Source: Halomarinibacterium sedimenti
Lineage (GTDB): Bacteria > Bacteroidota > Bacteroidia > Flavobacteriales > Flavobacteriaceae
NCBI RefSeq assembly: GCF_019312585.1
Contig: NZ_JAHWDP010000002.1
Coordinates: 516,343 to 580,342 of the forward strand
DNA length: 64,000 nucleotides
Direction: 5' to 3'
This document shows positions 9,035 to 19,608 of the stretch, one piece after another (within the stretch, counting starts at the first letter, position 1; each line of letters opens with the position of its first letter). The notes beneath the pieces are model-generated. The model was not told the origin of the DNA. It saw nothing but the letters and a program-made list of their open reading frames with translations, and ran no database searches. Both the position numbers and the translations under genes were made by a program.

Positions 9035-10653
9035 TATTGCTTAATAATTTTGAAAGAGTTTTTTGTTTCTTCTGCAATAACAGTAGCAATATAAATCCCT
9101 TGTGGTAAAGAAGAAAGCATCACTTGGTTGCCAGAAGCCGTTACTTGAGTCCTCATCACTTCCTTTCCTAAAATATTATACAACGTAATTTCAGCATTGG
9201 TAACATTTTGAGGGAACGAAATATTTAAAATATCCTTAACTGGATTAGGATATACGGCAAAATTATTGTTCAAAAATTGATCTTCGATTCCAAGGTTATG
9301 CAACGCATTGTAAGCATCTCTAAAATTGGCTACACCATAACCCATTTCATCTGTTGGATTATTATAAATGCTAGCTGTTTCACGAACAATCTGCATAATT
9401 TCATAATTTTTTGCATCGGGTTTAGATTGCCATAAGCAGGTTACTGCCCCTGCTAAAATAGGAGAACTAAAAGAAGTCCCATTGCTAAAATCGACCGTCC
9501 CATTTTCCCGTATTACAGCTGAACCTTGGCCTTGAGCCATCACATCAGGTTTAATTCTTCCGTCTACCGTAGGCCCTCTAGAACTAAAGGATGCATAATT
9601 GCCCGCGGCATTTACCGCACCGACAGCTAATAATCCAATGGCGTCTGCTGGTGTTGCAACAGTTCCAAAACCATTACCAGCATTCCCTGCAGAAGTAACT
9701 AAAATCATCCCTTTTTCAAAAGCTATGTTGGCCCCTCTTGCCGCAAAAGTGGTTACACCGTTTAAGTCTTCATAGGTGTGAGTGTAATTAGGATTATCGT
9801 ATTCTTGATACCCCAAAGAGGTATTGATAACGTCCACCCCTAGACTATCTGCTCTTTCGAGCGCCTCTACATACCAGGCTTCCTCACGAGGATTTTCGTC
9901 GGGTCCATATTCAGTTCTAAAAAGATAGAGTGAAGCATTAGGTGCTGTACCCACAAATTGATTCTCTAAAAACCCAACTATATCACTAGTTGTATTTACA
10001 CCATGTTGTCCTGTACCCTCTACATTTGTAGTTCGACTAAAAAAATCGAAAGTCCCTAAGAGTCGGTTATTATTAACAACGTGTGAAAATGCTGGATTAG
10101 TAGCAAAATTTGGAAAACCAGAATCTGTCACTCCAATAATCATCCCTTCTCCTGTAAAATCTAATTCGTGCAGGTAGTCGCCTTCTATCATTTCAATCTG
10201 ATTTGCGGCTGCCCCATAATTATATTCAATTCTTGAAGTTTGATTTTCAATTGTAAATTTATCTTGAGCCGTTCCTACTGGGTTAGGAAAATTTAAATCT
10301 TTATCTGCCCATTCAATATCTGCTACAAAGGAAAGATTTAAAAGAGCTTCAATATCTGGCATAGTTCCTTGTACATACACACAATTCATCCATTTAGATT
10401 TTGCCCAATACGTAATCCCAGATGCATTCTTTATTTGAGTGACATACGCTTCTGTAACAGGAACATCTCGTTCGTCAATAAGGACTTCATGAAGCAATTT
10501 TCTATCTACGGCCTCTTGCGTTAAAATCGTTAAGGGATTATCGATCGAAAATTGCACATTTTCTTTATCTGCAAAAAACACCCATGCATCTTGTATCTGT
10601 GCATTCCCAAATTGAAAAACAAAGACCAAAACTAATAATACTACTTTTTTCAT
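9034..10653 (-). CDS. secreted S8 family serine peptidase with T9SS sorting domain
   Basis: Extracellular subtilisin-like protease of 539 residues. It has a Sec signal peptide (residues 1-19, ending FGNAQ), then a prodomain-like stretch to about 140. The peptidase domain carries catalytic Asp177 (VTDSG), His217 (GQHGVNT) and Ser394 (GTSFSSP), plus oxyanion-hole Asn in SAGNAGNG. The last 70 residues, starting FAVYPNPVKDILNIS, are a type A sorting domain that directs export and cell-surface attachment through T9SS. The MKKVV start at 10653 is preferred over an upstream codon at 10686 because it gives a proper signal peptide. It lies 10 bases downstream of mnmA. Confidence 0.95.
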   Translation of the reverse strand: MKKVVLLVLVFVFQFGNAQIQDAWVFFADKENVQFSIDNPLTILTQEAVDRKLLHEVLIDERDVPVTEAYVTQIKNASGITYWAKSKWMNCVYVQGTMPDIEALLNLSFVADIEWADKDLNFPNPVGTAQDKFTIENQTSRIEYNYGAAANQIEMIEGDYLHELDFTGEGMIIGVTDSGFPNFATNPAFSHVVNNNRLLGTFDFFSRTTNVEGTGQHGVNTTSDIVGFLENQFVGTAPNASLYLFRTEYGPDENPREEAWYVEALERADSLGVDVINTSLGYQEYDNPNYTHTYEDLNGVTTFAARGANIAFEKGMILVTSAGNAGNGFGTVATPADAIGLLAVGAVNAAGNYASFSSRGPTVDGRIKPDVMAQGQGSAVIRENGTVDFSNGTSFSSPILAGAVTCLWQSKPDAKNYEIMQIVRETASIYNNPTDEMGYGVANFRDAYNALHNLGIEDQFLNNNFAVYPNPVKDILNISFPQNVTNAEITLYNILGKEVMRTQVTASGNQVMLSSLPQGIYIATVIAEETKNSFKIIKQ

Positions 10654-10663
10654 ATACTTTTTT

Positions 10664-11854
10664 TTAGGAAATAACTCCACTACCAACTAATTCATCACCT
10701 TGATACCATGCAACAAATTGCCCTTCGGTGATCGCAGATTGTGGCTTTTCAAATATAACATATAAACCTGAAAGCGTTTTATATAATGTTGCTTTTTCAA
10801 GTGGTTGACGATACCGAATTCTAGCTTTTATGTCCATAGTTTCATCTATTTGCAATGCTAAATCCTCACGAATCCAATGCAACTCATCATCTTTTACAAA
10901 AAGACCTCTTCGGTATAATCCCGGATGATCTTTACCCTGCCCTGTATAAATGATGTTTTCTTTAACATCTGTGTCAATAACAAAGAGGGGTTCTTTGGTT
11001 CCACCAACGGCCAGTCCTTTGCGTTGTCCTTTTGTAAAAAAGTGCGCTCCTTGATGTTTCCCAATTACTTTTCCATCCTTCAATTTATAGGAATACTTTT
11101 CTGAAAGAAACCGAATTTGCTCCGCTTCGGAAGTAAATTCTGGCGTTGTTTTTCCATATTCCGAAAACGCTGAAGGTACCTCAACTATCAACCCTTCTTT
11201 GGGCTTCAATTGTTGTTGTAAAAAATCTGGAAGACGAACTTTCCCTATAAAGCACAAGCCTTGGGAATCCTTTTTTTCTGCTGTAACTAAATTTTGTTCT
11301 GTAGCTATTTTACGTACTTCAGGCTTTTGCAATTCACCAATAGGAAATAAAGTCTTCGCCAATTGTTCTTGCGATAACTGACATAAAAAATAAGATTGGT
11401 CTTTATTGGGATCTTTTCCCGAAAGCAATTGATAGACTTCTTTTCCCTCTTTTTCAATCGTTCCTTTTCTGCAATAATGTCCTGTAGCTACATAATCTGC
11501 ACCCAAATTTAGTGCGATTTTCATAAATACATCAAATTTGATTTCTCGGTTACACAACACATCGGGGTTGGGTGTGCGTCCCATTTCGTATTCGTGAAAC
11601 ATATAGTCCACAATACGTTCTTTATATTGCTCACTTAAATCGATCGTTTGAAAGGGAATTCCGAGTTTTTCGGCCACTAACATAGCGTCATTGCTATCTT
11701 CTAACCATGGACACTCGTCTGAAATGGTCACAGAATCATCATGCCAGTTTTTCATAAACAAGCCAATGACCTCATATCCTTGTTCTTTTAAAAGATATGC
11801 AGCAACACTGGAGTCCACACCTCCACTTAATCCTACGACAACTCGTTTCTTCAT
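10664..11854 (-). CDS. mnmA: tRNA-specific 2-thiouridylase
   Basis: Puts the 2-thio group on the wobble uridine of tRNA-Lys, -Glu and -Gln. The ATP-pyrophosphatase loop [12 protein letters not shown] covers residues 8-19 (SGGVDS at 10-15). The catalytic Cys pair is Cys101 ([11 protein letters not shown]) and Cys201 (SQGLCFIGK). The KDQSYFL signature and the C-terminal beta-barrel ([15 protein letters not shown]) complete the family pattern. At 396 residues it is slightly longer than E. coli MnmA. A short insert near residues 215-255 accounts for the extra length. First gene of a likely three-gene minus-strand unit; a TAACTTTA -7-like sequence precedes it. Confidence 0.97.
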   Translation of the reverse strand: MKKRVVVGLSGGVDSSVAAYLLKEQGYEVIGLFMKNWHDDSVTISDECPWLEDSNDAMLVAEKLGIPFQTIDLSEQYKERIVDYMFHEYEMGRTPNPDVLCNREIKFDVFMKIALNLGADYVATGHYCRKGTIEKEGKEVYQLLSGKDPNKDQSYFLCQLSQEQLAKTLFPIGELQKPEVRKIATEQNLVTAEKKDSQGLCFIGKVRLPDFLQQQLKPKEGLIVEVPSAFSEYGKTTPEFTSEAEQIRFLSEKYSYKLKDGKVIGKHQGAHFFTKGQRKGLAVGGTKEPLFVIDTDVKENIIYTGQGKDHPGLYRRGLFVKDDELHWIREDLALQIDETMDIKARIRYRQPLEKATLYKTLSGLYVIFEKPQSAITEGQFVAWYQGDELVGSGVIS

Positions 11855-11894
11855 CTTGATTATAGGACGGTAAAGTTATAAAATACTTACGCGA

Positions 11895-12581
11895 TTATCC
11901 TTTTTTGAGTGGTTTAGGGTAAATTTCTTCCATTTCGAGTTGGCCATTTTTGTAGTATTTCCAAAGCCCATGTTTCTTTCCTTGCCTGTAATTTCCTTCA
12001 ATTACTACAACACCAAAAGCGTCATAATAAATAGCAGCACCTTCCAATTGATCGTTACGATACTGAAGTTTTTTAATCAAAACCCCCTCTGGAGAATAGT
12101 ATAAATTTTCACCTTCCTTTATTCCATTGACATAGGTAATTTCTTCAGTTACTTTGCCATCTGGATAATAGGTAGTTTGTTTCCCGTGGAGTTTTCCGTC
12201 TTTATAAAACTCACGACTCATGACTTGTTTGGACTTTTCATGATAGGCAACCCACTCTCCTTCACGTTCTTTATCAATCATCTTTCCTTCACTAACCAAT
12301 TTCCCTTTTATGGTAAAATATTGCACCCAAGCCGAGTCATCTTTGTCATTAAAAGTGCTTACCACTGATGGCTGTTTCCCACATTCTTCACAGTAAAATT
12401 TGAAGACACCCACTTCCTTTCCATGATTAAAAGCACCTTCATATCGAATCTGTTGTGTTCCAGGAAAGGTTTTTTTCCAAACCCCATGACGCTTCCCATT
12501 GGCATCCATTTGATTTATTGATTCTTGTGCACAAAGTGAAGAACCAAATAAAATAATGTAAATATAAAGGGTGTATTTCAT
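11895..12581 (-). CDS. secreted MORN-variant repeat protein (YwqK-like)
   Basis: Protein of 228 residues with a short signal peptide (IILFGSSLCAQ) and about eight tandem repeats of roughly 20-24 residues of the G-(x)-W/Y-x-x-Y-x-x-x-G-K/Q-x-x-x-E type. Clear examples are KREGEWVAYHEKSKQ, GKLHGKQTTYYPDGK and GKKHGLWKYYKNGQ. These match the toxin-antitoxin YwqK/MORN_2 repeat family. The repeats form an elongated beta-sheet scaffold; no catalytic residues are visible. A periplasmic or surface location is predicted. No toxin gene is adjacent, so an antitoxin role is not supported. It follows yidC on the same strand. Confidence 0.8.
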   Translation of the reverse strand: MKYTLYIYIILFGSSLCAQESINQMDANGKRHGVWKKTFPGTQQIRYEGAFNHGKEVGVFKFYCEECGKQPSVVSTFNDKDDSAWVQYFTIKGKLVSEGKMIDKEREGEWVAYHEKSKQVMSREFYKDGKLHGKQTTYYPDGKVTEEITYVNGIKEGENLYYSPEGVLIKKLQYRNDQLEGAAIYYDAFGVVVIEGNYRQGKKHGLWKYYKNGQLEMEEIYPKPLKKG

Positions 12582-12721
12582 TGTTACTATTTTTAATTAG
12601 CTAACGAAATGCCCCTAAAGAAATTTTATAAATCCAACGAAGATTTAAAAAAAAGGCATTCCATCTTCCCATTTATCAAATGTTTTATATAGATGAAATA
12701 AAACTTTCAAAAATTGTACCG

Positions 12722-12748
12722 AAGCATTTTCAATAAAACTAAATGCTT
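12722..12748 (-). terminator. weak hairpin just after yidC
   Basis: AAGCATT at 12722-12728 is complementary to AATGCTT at 12742-12748, directly after the yidC stop codon. There is no strong T-run behind it, so termination is uncertain. Confidence 0.3.
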
Positions 12749-12750
12749 TA

Positions 12751-14643
12751 CTACTTTTTATTTTTTTGTTGTGCTTTTTTCTGAGCTTCAGCTTGCTCCA
12801 TCATTTCAGCCATTTTTCGCTGAAAACGATTTTGCTTTTTAGGCTTTTTCTTGTTTACCTGAATCTTAGCGTGAATCTTATCCTCATCAATAATAAAATT
12901 CTTAATCACTACCATAATTCCTATAGTAATCAAGTTTGAAGTTAAATAATACACCGAAAGTCCACTCGCATAGTTATTGAAGAAAACCAACATAAAGAGC
13001 GGTGATAAGTACATTAAAAACTTCATATTAGGCATCCCTGGTTGCTGCTGTTGCTGCATGGTAGATCCCATACTCATCATCATATACACAAAGATGGCTA
13101 TAGAAGCTAATATTGGGAAAAGACTAACATGGTCTCCATAAAAGGGAATATGAAAAGGAAGTTCTGCCACCACATCGTAACTCGCTAAATCATCTGCCCA
13201 AAGGAAACTTTTTTGTCGTAAATCGAATGCCGTTGGAAAGAAGGTAAACAACGCATAAAAGACAGGAATTTGTAACAAAGCTGGCAAACATCCCTTTAAC
13301 GGACTCGCTCCTGCTATGTTTTGAAGTTTGAGGGTTTCTTGCTGAATCTTCATGTTATTGCCTTCGTACTTCTTTTTTATTTCATCCAATTCTGGTTTTA
13401 ATACCTTCAATTTTGCCTGAGAAACATACTGTTTGTATTGTACAGGTGACAACAATAATTTGAATAAAATGGTCAATACAATAATCGCTATTCCAGCAGG
13501 GAACCAATCACTTAGCAAACTAAATACTGGAATAATAAGGTATTTGTTTAAGAAACCAAACAGCCCCCATCCTAAGGGCATCGCCTCATCTAGATTTCTA
13601 TCGTAGGTTTTAAAAATTTGGTAATCCGTTGGTCCGTAGTACATATTCATGTCATATGCCAACGCTCCCCCTTTGGGCTCCAGTAACATTCTAGCACCGT
13701 ATTTTTTGGTGAAAAGAGTATCCACTTCTTCATCCTTCACTAAGTCCTCGGAAGTGAACTTTACTTCTTTAAAAGCAGTATCGGTTAAAATCATAGAGCT
13801 AAAAAAGTGTTGACGGAAATTTAACCAAGTGACATCAACTTCGGTCTCTTCATCCTCTCCAGTAGGAGAAAGTTTACTGTGGTCATCCCCATTTTCGAAC
13901 TCATAGGTAAGTCGTGTGTAGCGGTTTTCGTAGGAGATACTTTTCGCCTGACGGTAGCCTTTATAATTCCAATCCAAATACATAGGTTGGGAGGCATCTA
14001 TTACACCATCCAATCCTTGCGTTCTTAGATTAAAATCAAGCATATACTCGCCTGGTTTTAACTCGTAACGATACTCTATATAAGCACTTTCGGAAGTTTT
14101 TAACTTCATAGAAAGTACTTGATTTTCTCCATTTTTGGATATCCTTGGTTCAAAAAATAAATCACGGGTATTTAGTAATCTATTTTCTGCCGAAAACTGA
14201 AGATTGAAATCGTTATTTCCATCTTTTATAAGATATACAGGCTCGCCACGGTATTGTGTTTGGTCTTTTAATTTTGCCTCAACAATGAAGCCTCCTTTAT
14301 TACTTACGGTTAATTGTAATACATCATTTTCAACAATGGTAGTACCCTCCTTTGCTGAAGGTAACGTACTTGAATACGCAAAAGAGCCAAGTCTGTTTTG
14401 CAATTCTGAAATAGCTAAAGAATCGGATGTATTTACCGTATTTTCTGTTGTTATTGAAGATTCAAACACAGGAGTATTTTGAATATCTGAAGTTGTGGAT
14501 TCTTCAACAACCTGTTCGGTCTTTGCTTTTTCGGCTTCAATCTCTTCAGGAGTTGGCTGGTTTTGATAAAGCATCCATAAAAGGATTCCTCCAATCAATA
14601 AAAATCCGATTAACGTATTGAGGTCAAATTTTTTTTCTTCCAT
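12751..14643 (-). CDS. yidC: membrane protein insertase YidC
   Basis: Inserts and folds inner-membrane proteins alone or with SecYEG. It is 630 residues in the long Gram-negative form: an N-terminal membrane segment (about 8-24), a large periplasmic beta-supersandwich domain to about residue 350, then the conserved five-helix core with PVQYKQYVSQAKLKVLKPEL, ASPLKGCLPALLQIPVFYALF and LSPLFMLVFFNNYASGLSVYY. The C-terminal tail is Lys/Gln rich (KKPKKQNRFQRKMAEMMEQ), as in Bacteroidota homologues that may contact ribosomes. It lies downstream of pyrG on the same strand, separated by a 110-bp gap holding a repeat hairpin. Confidence 0.98.
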   Translation of the reverse strand: MEEKKFDLNTLIGFLLIGGILLWMLYQNQPTPEEIEAEKAKTEQVVEESTTSDIQNTPVFESSITTENTVNTSDSLAISELQNRLGSFAYSSTLPSAKEGTTIVENDVLQLTVSNKGGFIVEAKLKDQTQYRGEPVYLIKDGNNDFNLQFSAENRLLNTRDLFFEPRISKNGENQVLSMKLKTSESAYIEYRYELKPGEYMLDFNLRTQGLDGVIDASQPMYLDWNYKGYRQAKSISYENRYTRLTYEFENGDDHSKLSPTGEDEETEVDVTWLNFRQHFFSSMILTDTAFKEVKFTSEDLVKDEEVDTLFTKKYGARMLLEPKGGALAYDMNMYYGPTDYQIFKTYDRNLDEAMPLGWGLFGFLNKYLIIPVFSLLSDWFPAGIAIIVLTILFKLLLSPVQYKQYVSQAKLKVLKPELDEIKKKYEGNNMKIQQETLKLQNIAGASPLKGCLPALLQIPVFYALFTFFPTAFDLRQKSFLWADDLASYDVVAELPFHIPFYGDHVSLFPILASIAIFVYMMMSMGSTMQQQQQPGMPNMKFLMYLSPLFMLVFFNNYASGLSVYYLTSNLITIGIMVVIKNFIIDEDKIHAKIQVNKKKPKKQNRFQRKMAEMMEQAEAQKKAQQKNKK

Positions 14644-14669
14644 ATAATTAAAATTAGAGGTTGATTGAC

Positions 14670-14700
14670 ATCCCCCTCAATCCCCCTTCAAAGGGGGAAG
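14670..14700. repeat. C/G-run hairpin repeat between pyrG and yidC
   Basis: TCCCCC at 14681-14686 and GGGGGA at 14693-14698 form a perfect 6-bp stem around TTCAAA, preceded by a second run (TCCCCCTCAA) at 14671-14680. From memory, this C-run/G-run unit is a common dispersed intergenic element in Flavobacteriaceae. It lacks a T-run in the direction of transcription, so it is listed as a repeat rather than a terminator. Confidence 0.5.
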
Positions 14701-14753
14701 TTTTATTTTGTTTACAACAATCTCGCCTAAAAAAAGGTTCAGACAAATTGTCG

Positions 14754-16379
<1,626 letters not shown>

Positions 16380-16395
16380 TTACCTATACGGGATG

Positions 16396-16403
16396 CAAAG
16401 ATA
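16396..16403 (-). promoter_or_regulatory. predicted -7 box of pyrG
   Basis: TATCTTTG on the minus strand is a perfect TAnnTTTG match, 29 bases upstream of the pyrG ATG. The -33 region is weak (TTTA). Confidence 0.5.
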
Positions 16404-16491
16404 CAGTTTTTGTGCGGAGGTGGCTAAAGAATTTTGGAAATATTAGAATGATAAATTAAATCTGAAGTGATTCTTAAAAAAACATCGTAAG

Positions 16492-16710
16492 CTACTTTTT
16501 AACCAAAGGCTTCAACAATCCCTCCAACCCATTTATTTTAATTTCGTGCATTTCTTTCATCATCCTGCCCAATTTGCCGTCAGGGAATCCTTTTTGAGCA
16601 AACCAAGCGAAGTAATATTCAGGGATTTTTAAAAGATAGTGGCCTTCGTATTTTCCAAAAGGCATTTTGTAGTTAGCAAGCTCAATGAGGTGCGTTTTAT
16701 CTATTTCCAA
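16492..16710 (-). CDS. DUF3820 family small protein
   Basis: Cytosolic protein of 72 residues with the hallmark KMPFGKYEGHYLLKIPEYYFAWF and GFPDGKLGRMM segments of DUF3820, annotated in some databases as a putative quorum-sensing-regulated virulence factor. The biochemical role is unknown. The start is TTG at 16710, inside the last codons of the upstream DUF922 gene (10-base overlap). It is preferred over the internal ATG at residue 16 because the preceding IELANYK segment belongs to the conserved family region. Translational coupling with the upstream gene is likely. Confidence 0.8.
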   Translation of the reverse strand: MEIDKTHLIELANYKMPFGKYEGHYLLKIPEYYFAWFAQKGFPDGKLGRMMKEMHEIKINGLEGLLKPLVKK

Positions 16711-17237
16711 GCGTCCAAGGCATTAAGTTCTTGTGCAACTCTAGTTCGCCATTGGTATTCCATTTCTTTTACATTAGAATGGTCACTCTCTTTATCGTAT
16801 TGCGTTTGCATGGCACGGCGTTCGGCTTCCAACCTATTGTAAATCGTTTCGGCTTTCTCTTTAAAATCTCTATCGTGACTTAAAGAAGAAAGCGCTTTCC
16901 GAAGTTTCCGTGCGTGTAACTCGCTTATATCAAAATGGGTTTGCTCATGTTCTAAAATATATTGAGTCACTCGCTCTGGGCGATACCAAGAAAGATCTGG
17001 GTAAAAATTACTCACCACAGCATATTGAATGTTTGCAACGCCATTTCGTTCGCTAAACGAAAAAGAAAAAGAAATTCCAGAATTGGTACTCGCCACAAAG
17101 CTATCGGCTCGATTGGGCACGCCTCTAAAATCTTCCCAAGTAAGCGGTCTATTTGCGTCCCAAGCGATTTTTTCTTCTTCAAAAGTAGAAATTATTCCGA
17201 AAAAAGGAAGCAAAAAAAGGATAATGATATTCATCAT
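16701..17237 (-). CDS. DUF922 secreted putative Zn-dependent protease
   Basis: Exported protein of 178 residues. A hydrophobic N-terminus (IIILFLLPFFGIIS) acts as signal peptide or anchor. The zinc-metallopeptidase signature H97-E98-Q-T-H101 lies in ILEHEQTHFDISELHARKLR, which is characteristic of DUF922. The upstream WDANRPLTWEDFRGVPNR strand motif also fits the family. Substrates are unknown and the enzymatic activity is inferred from the HExxH motif alone. It overlaps the DUF3820 gene downstream and is separated from osmC by 37 bases. Confidence 0.8.
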   Translation of the reverse strand: MMNIIILFLLPFFGIISTFEEEKIAWDANRPLTWEDFRGVPNRADSFVASTNSGISFSFSFSERNGVANIQYAVVSNFYPDLSWYRPERVTQYILEHEQTHFDISELHARKLRKALSSLSHDRDFKEKAETIYNRLEAERRAMQTQYDKESDHSNVKEMEYQWRTRVAQELNALDAWK

Positions 17238-17274
17238 TTGAATAACGATGGATTTTTAAAAATATTGAACGTAG

Positions 17275-17679
17275 CTATCCCCAGTTAAACTGAACAAGGC
17301 GTTCAATATCTGGATGCAAACTATAATCCACAGGGCAGGTTTTTGCCGTATGTTCTAATATTTTTTGATTTTTATCGGAAACTCCAGCAGGTAGCTGCAT
17401 CTCCACTTCAATTTTTGAAATCCTACGCGGATTGGAAGCCATCGTTTTGGTCACCGTGGCGGTGGCGCCATCTAAGACAACACCTAAGCCTTCGGCTTTA
17501 ATGCCCATAGTCGTCAACATACAATTTGCCAATCCTGTGGCCACGGTATCGGTTGGCGAAAAAGCTTCTCCCTTGCCTTGATTATCGGTAGGCGCATCTG
17601 TGATAAAGGTGTCGCCCGATTTTAAGTGCTCGTTTGATGTACGAAGATTTCCTAAGTAGGTAACTTTTGAGGTAGCCAT
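17275..17679 (-). CDS. OsmC family peroxiredoxin-like protein
   Basis: Thiol-dependent hydroperoxide reductase family member of 134 residues. The two redox cysteines are in place: Cys53 in TGLANCMLTTMG (start of the central helix) and Cys115 in HTAKTCPVDYSLHPDI. The DTFITDAPTDNQGKGEAFSPTD region matches the YhfA/OsmC subgroup. It probably detoxifies organic hydroperoxides in the cytosol. Bacillithiol is made by this organism (bshC nearby), but whether it serves as reductant is not shown. The start codon overlaps the stop of the upstream LysM gene by one base. Confidence 0.9.
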   Translation of the reverse strand: MATSKVTYLGNLRTSNEHLKSGDTFITDAPTDNQGKGEAFSPTDTVATGLANCMLTTMGIKAEGLGVVLDGATATVTKTMASNPRRISKIEVEMQLPAGVSDKNQKILEHTAKTCPVDYSLHPDIERLVQFNWG

Positions 17680-19589
17680 TATTTAACAACTTCTATTTTA
17701 AGTCCTTCCCCATATTTTAATATATAGAAGGCTTGATTGGTATATCCAGAAAATAACTTTTTATCGTAACGAAATTTATTTTCAACATATTCTGTTTCCG
17801 ATTCACTATTCACAGCATCATAAATTGTATCTGCAGCTGCTAAACGCAACAACACGTCATACGTTAAATCGAATCCACGCACGGCATATCGATTAGGCAA
17901 TACACCGTATTTGTTTTCGTAACTCACAATAAAGGCGTCTTTTTCTTCAAAATCATAACTTTTACTTACCGAGGGAAATGTAAAATTAAGATTGGCCAAA
18001 TGCATATTAGAAACATCATCGTATTCAAAATTGTCATTCTTATTCGTTGTGAACAAACGCACATTTCCGTTCGAATTCATTCCATTTAAAATACCCACCA
18101 CATTACTAATAAGGACAGGGTTATTCGATTCTAAAATCACCCAATTCTCTAGGGTCTTATCAAGTTTTCCTTGAATATCCGTCACATATAAAAATCCTTT
18201 TTCTCTTGGCGAAAGTGTGGTAGCGGATGGAATAGCAGCTAGAACCCGCTGTTTCGTTTTGCTATCACTATCGGCAATAAGAATCACTTTTTTTCCTTCG
18301 TGATTGTCTTTTAAAAACTGAATCATTTGCTGAGTGAGCAGTTCTTCATCGGGAAGCGTCTGAAACAAATTGGAGGTGAGTTTAATACTTCGATTGCTTA
18401 AGGGTGAAAAAACGGGCACATTATCTCCCTTTAATTCTTGTGCGACAAACTCGACACTTTTACTTAATAGTGGCCCAATAACAGCATCCACTTCTGAAAA
18501 ATCGTTTTGGGACAGGATGGAGTTTAGTGTGGTTTTGCTTCCTTCAGAATCATACACTTTTAAATCTATCGAGATCCCTTTGTCTTTGGCAAAGTCTGTT
18601 GCCATAAGCACTCCACTATAAAAATCCAACGCAATACGAAGGGTTCTATTTTTCTTTAAAATATCCTTTTGAGAATCTATAGAATCTGAAACCACTTCAG
18701 GCAACTGAAACGGAAGGAATACCACCACATTTTTCTTCCAAGTGTTTACAATAGTATTCTCAAGGTTAATTTTATTAGCATTTATTGAAATGGCTTCGGA
18801 AGCTTCTCTCGGAATTTTTAAAATCATTCCTTCTTTTAATCCGTCTTTTGCATACGGATTAAGAGCAACAATTTCCTCTTCTGTTAGTCCTAATTTTACT
18901 TTTAACCTATAAAACCCTTCTTTAGGCTGCACTTCATAAAAATCGAATTTTGATTCTTCAATGGTAGCCGATTCGGTCACGGAGGTTTTAGGAACATTCA
19001 ATTTAGTGCCAATAGGCAAACCTTCTTTTAATTCTGGGTTTAGTGCTTTTAATTCTACTACAGAAATACCATACATACGGGCAATGCCGTAAAAGGTCTC
19101 TTTGGGTTGCACCTCATGAATTTGAGTGTCTTTTATAGTCTCAATTTCTGTAGTAACTTCAGTAGTGGTTTCAGAAATAACTACCTTTTCAAACTGCGGA
19201 ATTTCAAGTTTATCTCCTTTTCTTAATCCTTCAGAATATAAAAACTTATTGTATTTCTTAATGTCATCTATGGTCACTCCATATTTTTGAGAAATACTGA
19301 AAAGCGTTTCTTTTCTTTTTGTTCTATGCGTTTTAAACCCTGTTACTTTTAATTCATTTCCGCTTGCGGCAGGAATAATTAAAACACTACTGGAAGTGAT
19401 TCCGTTTTTAGCATCTGGGTTTAAACGGTAAATTGCCTCTTCGCTTACGCCGTATTTTTTTGCAATGCTGTACACGGTTTCACCTTTTTCAACTTTATGG
19501 GTTTTATAGGTTTCTTGCGAAGGAATTTCGGCATAGCTAATGCAGGAATGCAGCAGAAGAAAAGAAAAAATGATGATTAGATATTTCAC
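17679..19589 (-). CDS. LysM-repeat protein fused to a periplasmic-binding-protein-like domain
   Basis: Exported protein of 636 residues. The signal peptide (residues 1-20, ending in a Cys-containing LLLHSCIS, possibly a lipobox) is followed by four LysM peptidoglycan-binding modules: about 30-75 (HKVEKGETVYSIAKKYGVS), 80-130, 150-200 and 210-260. From about residue 280 to the end is a type 1 periplasmic-binding-protein fold like branched-chain amino acid receptors (DFYSGVLMATDFAKDKGI, DAVIGPLLSKS, NRYAVRGFDLTYDVLLRLA). No ABC permease genes lie nearby, so a transport role is doubtful. The layout recalls regulators such as LpoA that use this fold to control peptidoglycan synthases. It sits between guaA and osmC. 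Confidence 0.85.
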   Translation of the reverse strand: MKYLIIIFSFLLLHSCISYAEIPSQETYKTHKVEKGETVYSIAKKYGVSEEAIYRLNPDAKNGITSSSVLIIPAASGNELKVTGFKTHRTKRKETLFSISQKYGVTIDDIKKYNKFLYSEGLRKGDKLEIPQFEKVVISETTTEVTTEIETIKDTQIHEVQPKETFYGIARMYGISVVELKALNPELKEGLPIGTKLNVPKTSVTESATIEESKFDFYEVQPKEGFYRLKVKLGLTEEEIVALNPYAKDGLKEGMILKIPREASEAISINANKINLENTIVNTWKKNVVVFLPFQLPEVVSDSIDSQKDILKKNRTLRIALDFYSGVLMATDFAKDKGISIDLKVYDSEGSKTTLNSILSQNDFSEVDAVIGPLLSKSVEFVAQELKGDNVPVFSPLSNRSIKLTSNLFQTLPDEELLTQQMIQFLKDNHEGKKVILIADSDSKTKQRVLAAIPSATTLSPREKGFLYVTDIQGKLDKTLENWVILESNNPVLISNVVGILNGMNSNGNVRLFTTNKNDNFEYDDVSNMHLANLNFTFPSVSKSYDFEEKDAFIVSYENKYGVLPNRYAVRGFDLTYDVLLRLAAADTIYDAVNSESETEYVENKFRYDKKLFSGYTNQAFYILKYGEGLKIEVVK

Positions 19590-19608
19590 TTAGTTAATGG
19601 TTTTAATA

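Noticed and set aside
11895..12581. Toxin-antitoxin system (YwqK-family label)
   Set aside because: The family name is historical; no toxin gene is adjacent and the protein is an exported repeat protein.
14681..14698. Hairpin as terminator of pyrG
   Set aside because: No T-run follows in the direction of pyrG transcription, and the C-run/G-run unit looks like a dispersed repeat.
17679..19589. Amino acid ABC transporter binding protein
   Set aside because: No permease or ATPase gene is nearby and the LysM modules argue for a wall-bound role.
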